Shown here: positions 47,235 through 56,736 of the stretch, one piece after another | Position numbering within the stretch: the stretch's first letter is position 1 | How the letters are laid out: each line of letters starts with the position of its first letter | NCBI RefSeq assembly: GCF_000006445.2 | Contig: NC_006048.2 | Location: forward strand, 2,046,001-2,110,000 | Origin: Debaryomyces hansenii CBS767 | Taxonomy: Eukaryota; Ascomycota; Pichiomycetes; Serinales; Debaryomycetaceae | Reading direction: 5' to 3' | DNA length: 64,000 nucleotides | Made by a program: the position numbers and the translations under genes | Notes under the pieces: generated by a model | Databases searched by the model: none | The model's input: the letters and a program-made list of their open reading frames with translations, nothing else | What the model was told of the DNA's origin: nothing

Positions 47235-48083
47235 ATGAGTACGATTCCTGACAAACGAAACCCGCTTGATCTTGATAGGGAGCGTGTAACGTGTCTCTTG
47301 CTTATAAATGCCCAGCTAATGAAAAAAGCAGTAAATATTTATGTTAATGTTTTAACAAACCAACAGACAATGCAACAAATTCCACCGCAGAATAAACAGA
47401 CTATATTAGAACTGTATCAAAACTGTACTCGCAGAATCCATTGTAACCTTTCAGTATTATCGTATCTTCACGAAAAATATCATACGGATCCAAACCAACA
47501 GACTTCGACAAATAGGGCACAATTCCCCATTATTATGTCTGCCCCTCAAGATATGCCCGAGTTGCAACAGTTATACAATAAATTACAAGATTTATATCCG
47601 GAGGCGCTTCAGTTTTTGAAAGTGAAGATAAATCAAATGAGGAAGCTGTCCCAAGGGCAACCAAATACGCAACAACCTCGATCAGGGTCGCAGTCAACAC
47701 AACCTCAGTTCAACAGTCCACAAATACCACAACAAATGCAACCATCTCCAGCAATGGTTAATAACCCCATGCTTAACAATGTAGCAAATAATAGTTTTCA
47801 GAATATGGGGCCAAAGGATATCCCTCAAAATTTTATGCAACAGCTGCAGCCTCAACAACCTCCACAAGGTCGACCACAATCTCAACAACAAATGCCATCT
47901 AATTTCAACCCGCAATCTGCTAACAATAACTATGCTAATATGAACATGGGTCAACAGCTGCAACCACAGCAGCTTTCCATGCAAGCAATATCTCCACAGC
48001 AAATTTTACAACAGATGAACGGTACGCCGTCTAATAATAATACCCAGTCTTTAAATGAACCTTCTAACATGGATTTCTTTTAA
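47235..48083 (+). CDS. SNF11: Snf11-like SWI/SNF subunit with Gln-rich tail
   Basis: This 282-residue protein is probably the Snf11 subunit of the SWI/SNF remodeller. Residues 15-140 carry the conserved part. RERVTCLLLINAQLMKKAV corresponds to yeast RQYKVQLLLHINSILLARV. NCTRRIHCNLSVLSYLHEK corresponds to FLKRVHANLQCISQI. APQDMPELQQLYNKLQDLYPEA corresponds to the PPQ..ILSKLYLLLARVF ending. The remaining 140 residues are Gln, Asn, Pro and Met rich, with no folded domain. In yeast the order is reversed: there a long Asn-rich leader precedes the domain and the total is 169 residues. The similarity is weak and pattern-based; another SWI/SNF or Mediator Gln-rich subunit remains possible. The proximity of PAA1 and DOA4 relatives (YDR069-073) helps. 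Confidence 0.55.
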   Translation: MSTIPDKRNPLDLDRERVTCLLLINAQLMKKAVNIYVNVLTNQQTMQQIPPQNKQTILELYQNCTRRIHCNLSVLSYLHEKYHTDPNQQTSTNRAQFPIIMSAPQDMPELQQLYNKLQDLYPEALQFLKVKINQMRKLSQGQPNTQQPRSGSQSTQPQFNSPQIPQQMQPSPAMVNNPMLNNVANNSFQNMGPKDIPQNFMQQLQPQQPPQGRPQSQQQMPSNFNPQSANNNYANMNMGQQLQPQQLSMQAISPQQILQQMNGTPSNNNTQSLNEPSNMDFF

Positions 48084-48254
48084 TTAAAATCTATATGTAT
48101 TTTACCATTTGTATAATTACTGACTTAATAGCAATACACGTTTTGTGATAATGACTACATTTTTCTTTCGTTAGACGTTAATATTAAAGTATTAAACTCT
48201 ATAAACCAACTTTAAGTTGCAATACTAAATTAAGTAGCTCTAACACACATTAAA

Positions 48255-51251
48255 TCATTCATCCATTATATCTTGAAATTCTTGGTTCACTATATCAGTA
48301 TATCCTCCAGATAAATTTGAAAAGTTAGCTGCTGACAGGCTCCCAAACAATTTGGAAGTTGAATCAAACCCATGAAGTGGACCATTAAATTCCATGCTAC
48401 TTGGTTGACCATTGCCTTTATTAGCTAAGTCGCTGTTCAGTTGATTACTTGTATTTGGTACATTTAACCAAACAGCCTCATTAGTGATTTCATTCCATAA
48501 TTGTTGTTCCTCATCCAAATACGTTAAACCTTCAATACCAGCTAAATCTGAGTTATTATATATATCACCTGTGCCACCCATACCCGATGGCATCTGTAAA
48601 TTAATGCCTAGTGTATCATCTGATGATGCCGTAGCCATAGAATTTGTTTGATTTGCCACATTCGCTGGAAGTGAGCTTGTAAATTGTAGGAAATCGAAAT
48701 CTGAATTATTCGCCTTTGATTCTAGGTTCACCTCGCTGCCTAATTTTAAGTTCTCTTGACCCAAGTCCGCAGGCGTGGCTGTCATGTCACCAACGTTCCT
48801 AAATCCCTTTACTGTCTCAAATGTATCACCAGAAGGCATATTACTTGGCATATTAGAGTCCATTGAGGTTTCATTATAAAGGTCATCAATGTCATGCTTG
48901 GCCAATAAATCAGACATAACACCATTAAAATCTAAAACACTAATTAACTTCAATAATTGAGCTCTCCTTAAGGCAGCTGGATAATTCCCTAAATCTTTCA
49001 TTCTTGTGAATATTATAAGGGCATGGTCTAAATGTTCCTTCGTCGCATCGTGAACACCAAAAGATGCATTAAATAAAATCAATGTAGAGGCAGAAGTAAA
49101 CAAGTATTCTCTGTCCATCCATCCAAACAATGCAACCATATTTTCAGGTAATAGTGACCATATGCATTTAACTGTACTTATTGATGCTTGGAATGAACTA
49201 TTCAACAAGCTTAGAACATTTTTTGAATACTTAGTCAAATCAACGTACTTGCTGCTATTATTCTGGAATTGGAGTTCTTTCAACTTCTTCGTAGCAAAAT
49301 GAAACAATAGTGGACGAACAGCAAGATTCATACCTTGGAAATATTCTGTCATGAGGTTAACTACGAGTCTGGAAACATGCATATTATCGGCTGAGAAGTC
49401 CACTTTCAAGAAATCGGGAAGCGAATTCTTCCAGCTTAATAATTTATGCACTAAATCGGACACAACTGGCAAAATGTTAACAGTTGGTTGTTTAGTATAT
49501 AATGCGGATAAAATTATAGCATTAATTTGAGTAATTGTTACACAGTTCTTGATGTATTCATTTGGTGGAAATATGTAATATCCTCTAACATCATTCTCAT
49601 CCTTCGGGAAATCATCTAGACGCATATCAAAGTCTGATGGTAGTTCAGTGGATACACTGGCATCGGCGAAACTAAGTGGCAATCCAGCTTTTGATGAAAG
49701 CATTCTTTCATACATATATACGGTCCACCATATTCTTCTTCTATGTTCCAACTCAAACCTGTTTAAATTTTCCTTGTCAGCATCAACATGCCACCCTAAA
49801 ATTAAAGCCGCCCTCAATGCCATACCGAAATAGAAATATGACGAAACAGTGCAATCTGCTACTTGTAAATAAAATGCGTACAATAGCATCGCTTCTACAC
49901 CTCCATCTTTCCTCACATTGTCAATCGCTCCAGATGCAAACAAGCCAGTGAATAATTCAGAAGCCTGATGAAAGAATTTAGAACCAGGCAACGAATTAGT
50001 CTTCGTATCTGCTTTCACTTCATCGCTCTCACTGTCCTTCCTTTTATTTCTAGGCCTCTTTATTATATTACTTGCAGTCTGTTCTTTATGTGTCTTTATA
50101 TGAGTGTCTGACTCGGTACCCAAATACATTTCACCAGTCGCAAAAATTAATAATACTTTGCAGAACCATATGGTTTCAAGAATAGTATCCTCTTCATCGA
50201 TTTTCTTAGCTTCATTCTCATCCAATGGGAAAGTGCTCGCATGAGAAAGGTTTCTCTTCATTATCATCTTATTTTCAGCAGTCTTTCCTGAGTATAGGTT
50301 CATCAAGTATCTCTTCACCAACCCTTCATTAAAAAAATAGAAACAGCCATCATTATAGTTAACAAATGTATCCACCAATAACATGGCATATGAATATGAA
50401 GGTAATGTCAAATCAATCGATAAGCCCGGACGAGTATTAGTTTTTGCTAGAATGATCTTATAGGCGTTGCCTTCTTTTTCAAGAATCTCCGTTCGCCTTT
50501 TATTAGTCCGGTGGCCATTATCAGACGCAACACTCGGCGTATCCAAGGTTCCTCCTCCTGGAGAATTATTCAATGGAGTGTCACTGGGCTCGTCAAACAA
50601 TGTTGGTGTTACATTAGACGGAATCATATTCTGAATTTCCAACCCAAATAACGTCATTGAAGAAGAACCAACATACACCTTCTCGCCTGTTCTAGACTCT
50701 ATTATACGCCCATGTTTATCGAGTGTTGGCTGTATTACTTCATTGCTGAACGAAGAATACTGCGAAGTAGGTATCGTTGCCAGATTATTCGGATCATCAA
50801 AAGTTGCTAACGGTTGTGGACTATGCAGCTGATATAAGTTTGCCTGATACGGAGTGCTAGGTATGTCCTGTCCATTTTTGGTACTCCTAATTTCCTCTTC
50901 CTTGAGATTGTTTCTCAACATGGCATTATCCTTCTTTAACCTAGCTATGTCATCATGCAACTTTGATAGATATTTCATAGATACCACAATCTTCTTATCT
51001 GCTTCCACATATTCACATTTGCTCTTGGCTAAAAGACATTTTTTACAGGGATCTCCCCCAGGACATCTGATGTGACGTGTTCTACATCTGATGCATGCCA
51101 CCGATGTTCTCTTGGGTTTCATCTGTCCAAACAGCGATGTCTTGTTCGATTCTGCGGCTTGCGATTCGGGGTTTCTTGAATCGCTAGTTTCCAATGATAT
51201 CCTCGATTCCTTCATATCCTCTGCATCAGAATCTAGGCCTTGCCCATTCAT
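48255..51251 (-). CDS. PUT3: Zn(II)2Cys6 transcription factor, Put3-like
   Basis: This 998-residue fungal zinc-cluster activator (yeast Put3 979) is probably the proline-responsive regulator of PUT1/PUT2. The binuclear cluster is ACIRCRTRHIRCPGGDPCKKC...C, with Cys53, 56, 63, 69, 72 and 79. The CPGG-PC spacing and the linker YVEADKKIVVSMKYLSKL closely match Put3 (YLEPSKKIVVSTKYLQQL). A coiled-coil dimer region follows to residue 115. A fungal_trans middle homology region spans about 430-700 (HRRRIWWTVYMYERMLSSKAGLP). The C-terminal 170 residues are acidic and Asn/Ser-rich, a likely activation domain ending IVNQEFQDIMDE. URB1 and HCS1 nearby are also close to PUT3 in S. cerevisiae, which raises confidence. 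Confidence 0.78.
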   Translation of the reverse strand: MNGQGLDSDAEDMKESRISLETSDSRNPESQAAESNKTSLFGQMKPKRTSVACIRCRTRHIRCPGGDPCKKCLLAKSKCEYVEADKKIVVSMKYLSKLHDDIARLKKDNAMLRNNLKEEEIRSTKNGQDIPSTPYQANLYQLHSPQPLATFDDPNNLATIPTSQYSSFSNEVIQPTLDKHGRIIESRTGEKVYVGSSSMTLFGLEIQNMIPSNVTPTLFDEPSDTPLNNSPGGGTLDTPSVASDNGHRTNKRRTEILEKEGNAYKIILAKTNTRPGLSIDLTLPSYSYAMLLVDTFVNYNDGCFYFFNEGLVKRYLMNLYSGKTAENKMIMKRNLSHASTFPLDENEAKKIDEEDTILETIWFCKVLLIFATGEMYLGTESDTHIKTHKEQTASNIIKRPRNKRKDSESDEVKADTKTNSLPGSKFFHQASELFTGLFASGAIDNVRKDGGVEAMLLYAFYLQVADCTVSSYFYFGMALRAALILGWHVDADKENLNRFELEHRRRIWWTVYMYERMLSSKAGLPLSFADASVSTELPSDFDMRLDDFPKDENDVRGYYIFPPNEYIKNCVTITQINAIILSALYTKQPTVNILPVVSDLVHKLLSWKNSLPDFLKVDFSADNMHVSRLVVNLMTEYFQGMNLAVRPLLFHFATKKLKELQFQNNSSKYVDLTKYSKNVLSLLNSSFQASISTVKCIWSLLPENMVALFGWMDREYLFTSASTLILFNASFGVHDATKEHLDHALIIFTRMKDLGNYPAALRRAQLLKLISVLDFNGVMSDLLAKHDIDDLYNETSMDSNMPSNMPSGDTFETVKGFRNVGDMTATPADLGQENLKLGSEVNLESKANNSDFDFLQFTSSLPANVANQTNSMATASSDDTLGINLQMPSGMGGTGDIYNNSDLAGIEGLTYLDEEQQLWNEITNEAVWLNVPNTSNQLNSDLANKGNGQPSSMEFNGPLHGFDSTSKLFGSLSAANFSNLSGGYTDIVNQEFQDIMDE

Positions 51252-51723
51252 TGCAATTCTTTACCTAATATACAATTCTGAACTAATAATATAGACTTAA
51301 TCTATGACTAACTTCTGTCATAGGAGTAATACGATTAAAAATCTGTCCAAAAGAGCGTTATGATGATTCCTGTACATGGACCAATATTTATTCAACAAAA
51401 TTACACTACGAATCGATGGTATCGGTTTAAAAAGGATGTAACATCGTCTACATTTCTCCAGTTGGATACTAAAGGCTATGTGTGATAGAGAATTAATTGA
51501 TTCATCAATTCATGAAAAAAATGTAAGCATGAAGAAGGCGTGGCCGGAGATATAGAGGATATTAACGTTGACTCGGGCTCGAAGATGAGGTCGGTACTAC
51601 AATAAGCATTAAATAACAAAACATTGGTATAAAACAAACTATGTCTAACATGAACAGAAGATAAACATAACTAAAGAACGTAGAAATAAACCCAAACTAT
51701 TTTTTTGACCATTTTAAACTAGA
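51252..51723. other. PUT3 promoter / PRY 3' spacer
   Basis: 472 bp between tandem minus-strand genes. No ORF, repeat or RNA gene that I can support. Confidence 0.5.
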
Positions 51724-52461
51724 TTAGTTTGAAAGGTTAGCCTTACCTTGACCGATAACATTACCAGCAGGGTCGTATGAACAGATGATATATTTACCAG
51801 CAGAGGAACAGTCCTTGTAGGCACAACCAACCTTGGTGGTGTCCTTCCAGATGATTTGCGTGAAGTGATCGAAAGAGGAGGAAGAAGAGTAATCGTAGTT
51901 GTCACCTTCTTCATACCAAGCATTGACGGCCTTATCAGCACTGTCGTAACCAACAGCTAAGTTTTCACCGTATTTACCACCGGAGTGGGTTAAGCTACCA
52001 GAACAGTCGTATTTGTCGGCGTAGTCTTGGGCGTACTTGTAAACCGAAGAATCCCAGGACAAGTCGGCGACATTGTGCTTGGCTCTTTTATCGTTGTGGG
52101 CCTTCAAGATGGATTCGGCAAAATCTTGGTCTTCAACACCGCTGATACCGCTACCTGAGCTAGAAGAATCAGAATCGGTAGAAGAAGCAGCTTCAGAAGC
52201 AGAGCTAGTCTTGGAAACTAAGGTGGTTGGGGCAGCAGATTGAGTCGAACCTTGACCGTCAGCCAAAATACTCTTTGGAGCCTTGGCTTGAGCAGCAACT
52301 GATGGAGATCCAGTGGCAGCAGTAACCTCGGTGGATTGAGTAGTAGCTTCTTGACCGTTACCACCTTGGATGGTGGTAAGGTGGGTTTGAGTCACGTACA
52401 CGGTTTCAGCAGAAACGACAGACAAGATAGATAAAGCAGTAGCTAACTTCAAGAATTGCAT
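51724..52461 (-). CDS. Secreted CAP-superfamily protein (Pry/Rbe1-like)
   Basis: This 245-residue secreted protein belongs to the CAP (SCP/PR-1) family. Yeast Pry1/Pry2 bind and export sterols and fatty acids. The signal peptide is residues 1-18 (MQFLKLATALSILSVVSA). A Ser/Thr/Ala-rich, probably O-glycosylated stretch runs to about 108. The CAP domain at about 112-240 contains ILKAHNDKRAKHNVADLSWD, GENLAVGY, HFTQIIWKDTTKVGCAYKDC and YIICSYDPAGNVIGQ. The CAP cavity His and Glu residues are present, as are the paired cysteines. The N-terminal VYVTQTHLTTI resembles the VxVTQ start of Candida Rbe1/Rbt4 and Pry proteins. No GPI signal is seen. Which PRY paralogue it is cannot be decided here. Confidence 0.92.
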   Translation of the reverse strand: MQFLKLATALSILSVVSAETVYVTQTHLTTIQGGNGQEATTQSTEVTAATGSPSVAAQAKAPKSILADGQGSTQSAAPTTLVSKTSSASEAASSTDSDSSSSGSGISGVEDQDFAESILKAHNDKRAKHNVADLSWDSSVYKYAQDYADKYDCSGSLTHSGGKYGENLAVGYDSADKAVNAWYEEGDNYDYSSSSSFDHFTQIIWKDTTKVGCAYKDCSSAGKYIICSYDPAGNVIGQGKANLSN

Positions 52462-53520
52462 AATGAGCGTATGAAGGGAATGTAAGTGTACGATGTAATA
52501 TAATCAACAAAGGAATGTATAGTGTTCAAAAACTATGGGACAAATGAATGGACTTCGAAGGTTTAAATACAACTAGATGGGATGTATGAACCTGTGAAAA
52601 ATACTGTAATAAAACGATGGAAAAGATCCAGAAGCACTATAAGAACACTTTATTAGGAAAAAAGATGTAATGAAGAATAAAAAATTTGTAAAATCCTTAC
52701 AGGGTTGGATAGGCTATACTTTTTATCTAGAACAAACCACCATGCCTGCTAAGTTTACATTTCTACAAACAGGTACAGCCAATATTAATTACTGAAAAGA
52801 ACATTCGCGTTCTATGCATAAACAAACTCCTATTGTTGTTTCGAATTGGTGCTCATCGTTCTTAACTGTTGTGCCTCATCTACGTAATCAATTTTCTGCT
52901 TTCATATGCTCGACTCACCACACAATGGATCGCAAAGGAGGCACACAAGCCAGATCGACCCTACAAGGCTCGTCACCCTCGTCTTCAAACCATCTAGCGA
53001 GAAGCCTTGGAGTAAAAAAGATTATTCCTTTCATCAACCTTCCGCCGTCGTAGACACGTTGTGTTGTAGATCGTAGTGAAACACGTACGTACGCTTGTCG
53101 TCACCTACGTATCCTATCGTCATGGTTGTCGGACATCAAACGGTATGTGACAAATGAAAATGATTGCGAAATGCTATACGCGAATTAGCTGAAACACCCT
53201 ATGAAACGACTATGAAACATCCTATGTATGAGTGCCTCATTCGGTTCAGTTCTACAATTATTCATGGGTACGTGGGGGATTGCTGTGTTCGTGTTTACTA
53301 ACACAGGGCTAACAGGGGATGCCTGAATCGTCTATTTAACTTTTACCTAATACATACAGTTGTTTGTTAGAAGGTGCGTTTGGAACAATTCGAGAACAAT
53401 CTTGCTCATACGCGTTTTTGGTAGACGTGACAATTGTCTCTATCGTTCGGCAAACAGTATGTAGAGGAAATACGACCGTCAACGGTGAGGCGAGGGTATT
53501 AGGAACAACAACGTCATAGA
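52462..53520. other. Long 1.06-kb gene-free spacer upstream of PRY
   Basis: The region holds the PRY promoter and, at its right end, the HCS1 terminator. The right half (52800-53320) is visibly richer in G+C than other spacers, with many ACGT words (for example CACGTACGTACG near 53084). A 79-codon ORF from ATG 52814 shows no recognisable protein character and I do not call it. A long, regulated promoter fits a cell-wall or secreted-protein gene. Confidence 0.45.
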
Positions 53521-55788
53521 TCAATAATCACCTAGATCGGGATATCTAATTTCGTACTCATTTTCTGCATACTGCGACCAATTTTTCAAGTACTTTTTAC
53601 CACTTGTAGCCATTAATTCTAGATCGCCGATGATGCAGAGATGCTTCTTGGGTCTGGTCATTGCCACATTCAACCGTCTCCTGTCGGCTAAAAACCCTAT
53701 TTCTCTGTTGGGATTCGATCTGACTAGCGAGATAATTATGGCCTCCTTCTCACGGCCCTGGAACCCGTCGACAGTCGATACCTCGATCCCATCGATCTGG
53801 CGCAGCTGAAGGGTTTTTTTAAGCAAGGAGGCCTGTGCATTGTAGGGGGAGATAACGCCTATATCAGCAGGGGTTATACCTGCTTGTAGCAAGTTCTGGA
53901 GATGTTGCTCCACCACCAACACCTCCATGTCGTTGTACTTAGATCCGGTCGATTCCGCCATCGCCCGCGAGTCATCGTCGCTGGCCCTCTCAGGAAAATT
54001 GCCTCCCTGCGTATCGTACCAGACACAAGGGATGGAGGTATCGTCTGTGGGCTTGACTGATGGCAAGTCTTCGAGCGTCAACGAACGAACTGAGTCGTGA
54101 GCCTTGAGGTTGCCGTCGTAAAGCTCGTTCGACGGGAACCGCATAATGTCCTCGTTCATACGGTACTGGGTGTCCAAGAGTTTCTTAAATTGCGAACCGT
54201 TGTGATCTCGGATAAGTCTGTCAAATAAGGTTAATTCCAAGTCGGCAACTCCGTCTTTGATATTGAGTTTACGCATCAACGCATCTAGATCGTCCTTCGA
54301 TTTCACCGTTGGGGGCAACTGCATGTTGTCTCCTGCTATCACTAACCGTTTGCATCCTAAATGATTAACCAATGGAATCCAACACTGCGGCTCGAGCGAC
54401 TGCGATACCTCATCGATGATTATGGTATCAAACAAGGGATGGTCGTGGTCAAAGTTCAACGTTGGTTCTTTGTAAAGCGACGTTAGCTCATAACTACCGG
54501 CACCATGCAACGTACTGAGAACAACTTTGGCACCCACTAGCAAGTCTTGCACAATTTTACGTTCTCGAACTCGTAATTCCTTCTTGTATGTCTTCAAGTC
54601 TGACCACAAAGCTCTTCTTTCAGCATAGTTTCGACATTTCTTAACCTTCCCCAAAGTATCGCTAATATCTTTTTCTATATCTTTCAATATTTCTTTGTTA
54701 TCGTTCGATCCCGTATCGTAATTTGTTTTGGATAATATATCAAGCGAATGCTGTAAATTACTCCCTAAAAGTCTTGCAGGATGGCCTATACGAATCAACT
54801 CCTCTGGGTTCTTCCCGGCAGATGTACTCTTTTTGACAGCTCTACGACTTTTCTTTTTATCAGTGTGTACTTCCTCTTCATTAAAAATTGGTGATAACCT
54901 TTCCAAAATAGTATCCACAGATATATTGGAAGGCCCACAAACTAAGACTTTTTCATCATTATTGAATGTCAACTGTTTGATTAGCTCTATTAAAGTGTAC
55001 GTTTTACCAGTTCCTGGAGGCCCGTGGATAATCGTTATGGCAGACTCATTGATGGCAAAATTTATCGCTTCTTTCTGGGAAGTGTTTAAATTGGGATTGA
55101 AGAAATGCTTCTGTTTCAAGCTTCTCCCGGAGCTTTTTTTGGCATACTGTGACTCCCCAAGCAAATATTGAATTATCTCACTCTTATTAGAGGAGGTTAA
55201 TTCAGATAGCTTATTCATAGCAGTTGTCATCCTTTTGTAGGTGATTGAGTTACTCAATTTTACTATCCACATTCTAATATTGTCGTTAAATGTATTGTTG
55301 TATAAGCTTAGCACTTTTTCTTCTGAATTGTCCTCTTCAATCGAGATGGTAACAGTTTTTGAGTTTATCCGTATAAGCACAGCATCCAAAGATTCGTCTT
55401 GACATTTACCCTCTTCGTCAGTACCTCTTTTCTTCTTTGATGAATTTTCCAGTGCCTTTTTGAACTGAATAGTTTCTGAAGTATTTGCATTACTCATCTT
55501 ATCCAACTTTATAATATCACCCACTCTAAGTGACCCCAATTGAATTTCAGTATCATTCGACTTCAAAGCTGGATCTATTTCCAATTCTATTATAGTTTTA
55601 CCACCGAGGCCATTCTTAATGTTTGTGACGACCAAATTTATTATTGCCAACCCTAATTGATGCAATTTCTTAGGTGAATAAGAAGTCAAATACGAGTTTG
55701 TCAACAATAAATCTGACTGCAATTCTAAATTGATTGCATTCTTAAATGATTCCACTAATTCATTCTGAACTGAAATACTATTCGACAT
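53521..55788 (-). CDS. HCS1: DNA helicase A, Hcs1 (SF1, IGHMBP2-like)
   Basis: This 755-residue Upf1-like superfamily 1B helicase matches yeast Hcs1 (683 residues), a 5'-3' helicase associated with DNA polymerase alpha. The N-terminal 230 residues have the barrel region of IGHMBP2/Hcs1 (LRVGDIIKLDK). Helicase motifs in order are Walker A IIHGPPGTGKTYTLI near residue 250; II IIIDEVSQSLEPQ; III VIAGDNMQLPPTVKS; IV LDTQYRMNEDIMRFPS; V VDGFQGREKEAIIISLVRSN; VI NVAMTRPKKHLCIIGD. All are intact. The longest reading starts at TTG 55803; ATG 55788 (MSNSISVQNELV) is chosen. A Ser/Lys-rich insert at about 325-345 adds some length. PUT3 and URB1 neighbours agree with chromosome XI of S. cerevisiae. Confidence 0.94.
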   Translation of the reverse strand: MSNSISVQNELVESFKNAINLELQSDLLLTNSYLTSYSPKKLHQLGLAIINLVVTNIKNGLGGKTIIELEIDPALKSNDTEIQLGSLRVGDIIKLDKMSNANTSETIQFKKALENSSKKKRGTDEEGKCQDESLDAVLIRINSKTVTISIEEDNSEEKVLSLYNNTFNDNIRMWIVKLSNSITYKRMTTAMNKLSELTSSNKSEIIQYLLGESQYAKKSSGRSLKQKHFFNPNLNTSQKEAINFAINESAITIIHGPPGTGKTYTLIELIKQLTFNNDEKVLVCGPSNISVDTILERLSPIFNEEEVHTDKKKSRRAVKKSTSAGKNPEELIRIGHPARLLGSNLQHSLDILSKTNYDTGSNDNKEILKDIEKDISDTLGKVKKCRNYAERRALWSDLKTYKKELRVRERKIVQDLLVGAKVVLSTLHGAGSYELTSLYKEPTLNFDHDHPLFDTIIIDEVSQSLEPQCWIPLVNHLGCKRLVIAGDNMQLPPTVKSKDDLDALMRKLNIKDGVADLELTLFDRLIRDHNGSQFKKLLDTQYRMNEDIMRFPSNELYDGNLKAHDSVRSLTLEDLPSVKPTDDTSIPCVWYDTQGGNFPERASDDDSRAMAESTGSKYNDMEVLVVEQHLQNLLQAGITPADIGVISPYNAQASLLKKTLQLRQIDGIEVSTVDGFQGREKEAIIISLVRSNPNREIGFLADRRRLNVAMTRPKKHLCIIGDLELMATSGKKYLKNWSQYAENEYEIRYPDLGDY

Positions 55789-56257
55789 ATTGATCTTAGT
55801 CAATGTTAGTAAACGAAGTTAATAAATGTATATGTATGTACCAAGTCTCTCACATTAGTGAAATTTTCAGCATATGCTAGATACAACTTGATTTCAGATC
55901 TTACTGATAGCTTCTCATCAACAGATAATGGAGCTAACGATGTGATCTATATGTTATCATTGACATACCTATATTGTTAAAACTGCTCAAGGAAGATAAA
56001 AAGAACCAGATATGAACTTTCTCGCTTAAAGATGATTTGTGATGATTCATATATTACAAGTTTATCATTATTCTGCTGGCTAAATATGTCTACATAATTA
56101 TACAACGGGAAACGATAAATAACATTAACACTCAATTATTGAATTATAAAGGCAAGTTTGATAACGATGCCACAGAAGTACTCCTAAGGCTTCCCAAAAA
56201 TCAACATTCCAAAAAGGAAGCTGACATGGCCGCCGCTACGGCGAAACCTATGATTCT
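55789..56257. other. HCS1 promoter / mitofissin 3' spacer
   Basis: 469 bp between tandem minus-strand genes. No supported ORF; short open stretches near 56139-56336 lie across the 3' end of the next gene and are shadows. Confidence 0.5.
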
Positions 56258-56628
56258 CTATTTGTCTTTGGTTGTATCTTTCAAATCTCTTCCTGTTTGT
56301 TCCTTCAAATACTTGTTAGCTTCTTTAGAAACATAATCAACAACAAGATTCTTTTGTCTAAAGTAACCACTCATTTTCAATAAAGACACTGATGAGTCGT
56401 AACAACGTTCACCAAATGCTAAGTAGTTACCAAACCATCTACGGACATCCACTGACGATAAATTGCTGGTATCGAAAACTAATCCAGTATTACGATGAAT
56501 ACCGGCTAATATAATCGAGATTAGAACTAAATCAAATGAATAATGCGCTACTTTTCCAAGCTACCTACGTTAGTAATAGATCATATATATCAACTCTGAT
56601 CGAGATTAGTTGGAATACTTACACTCAT
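56258..56628 (-). CDS. ATG44: Mitofissin (Atg44-like) with intron: complement(join(56258..56560, 56623..56628))
   Basis: Splicing two codons (ATG AGT) to a 303-nt exon gives a 102-residue protein beginning MSLGKVAHYSFDLVLISI. This is the conserved start of the DUF1748/mitofissin family (Atg44 in fission yeast, YIL156W-B in budding yeast; about 73 residues). These are intermembrane-space proteins that bind lipid and drive mitochondrial fission for mitophagy. ILAGIHRNTGL, the Phe/Tyr-Leu-Gly-type segment NYLAFGERCYDSSVSLL and the tail MSGYFRQK follow in family order. Residues 73-102 (LVVDYVSKEANKYLKEQTGR and on) are an additional C-terminal extension, helical and charged. Exon 1 encodes only Met-Ser, so simple ORF calling misses the N-terminus. 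URB1 lies 108 bases upstream on the same strand. Confidence 0.85.
56561..56622 (-). other. ATG44: Intron of the mitofissin gene (62 nt)
   Basis: On the minus strand the intron begins GTAAGT (56622 down to 56617) and has a perfect TACTAAC branch site (56575 down to 56569). It ends GTAG at 56561. A first AG at 56566-56565 is only a few bases from the branch A and would shift the frame to an early stop; the second AG restores the conserved LGKVAHYSFD. Confidence 0.88.
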
Positions 56629-56736
56629 GGCTATCTCTTAATATAAGATTCTAAATGTTTTGAACAGTACGGAAACAAATTGAAGAAAATCAGGTAAATG
56701 CGAAATTATTGTTCTATTCTATTATACAAAAGATAT

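Noticed and set aside
52814..53053. 79-codon ORF with an ATG in the long spacer
   Set aside because: Composition (many Ser, His, Pro, Thr) does not resemble a folded protein, there is no family match, and it would sit alone in a promoter.
53336..53524. Open stretch directly after the HCS1 stop, possible readthrough extension
   Set aside because: It is in a different frame from HCS1 and has no ATG; HCS1 already has all motifs and a normal C-terminus.
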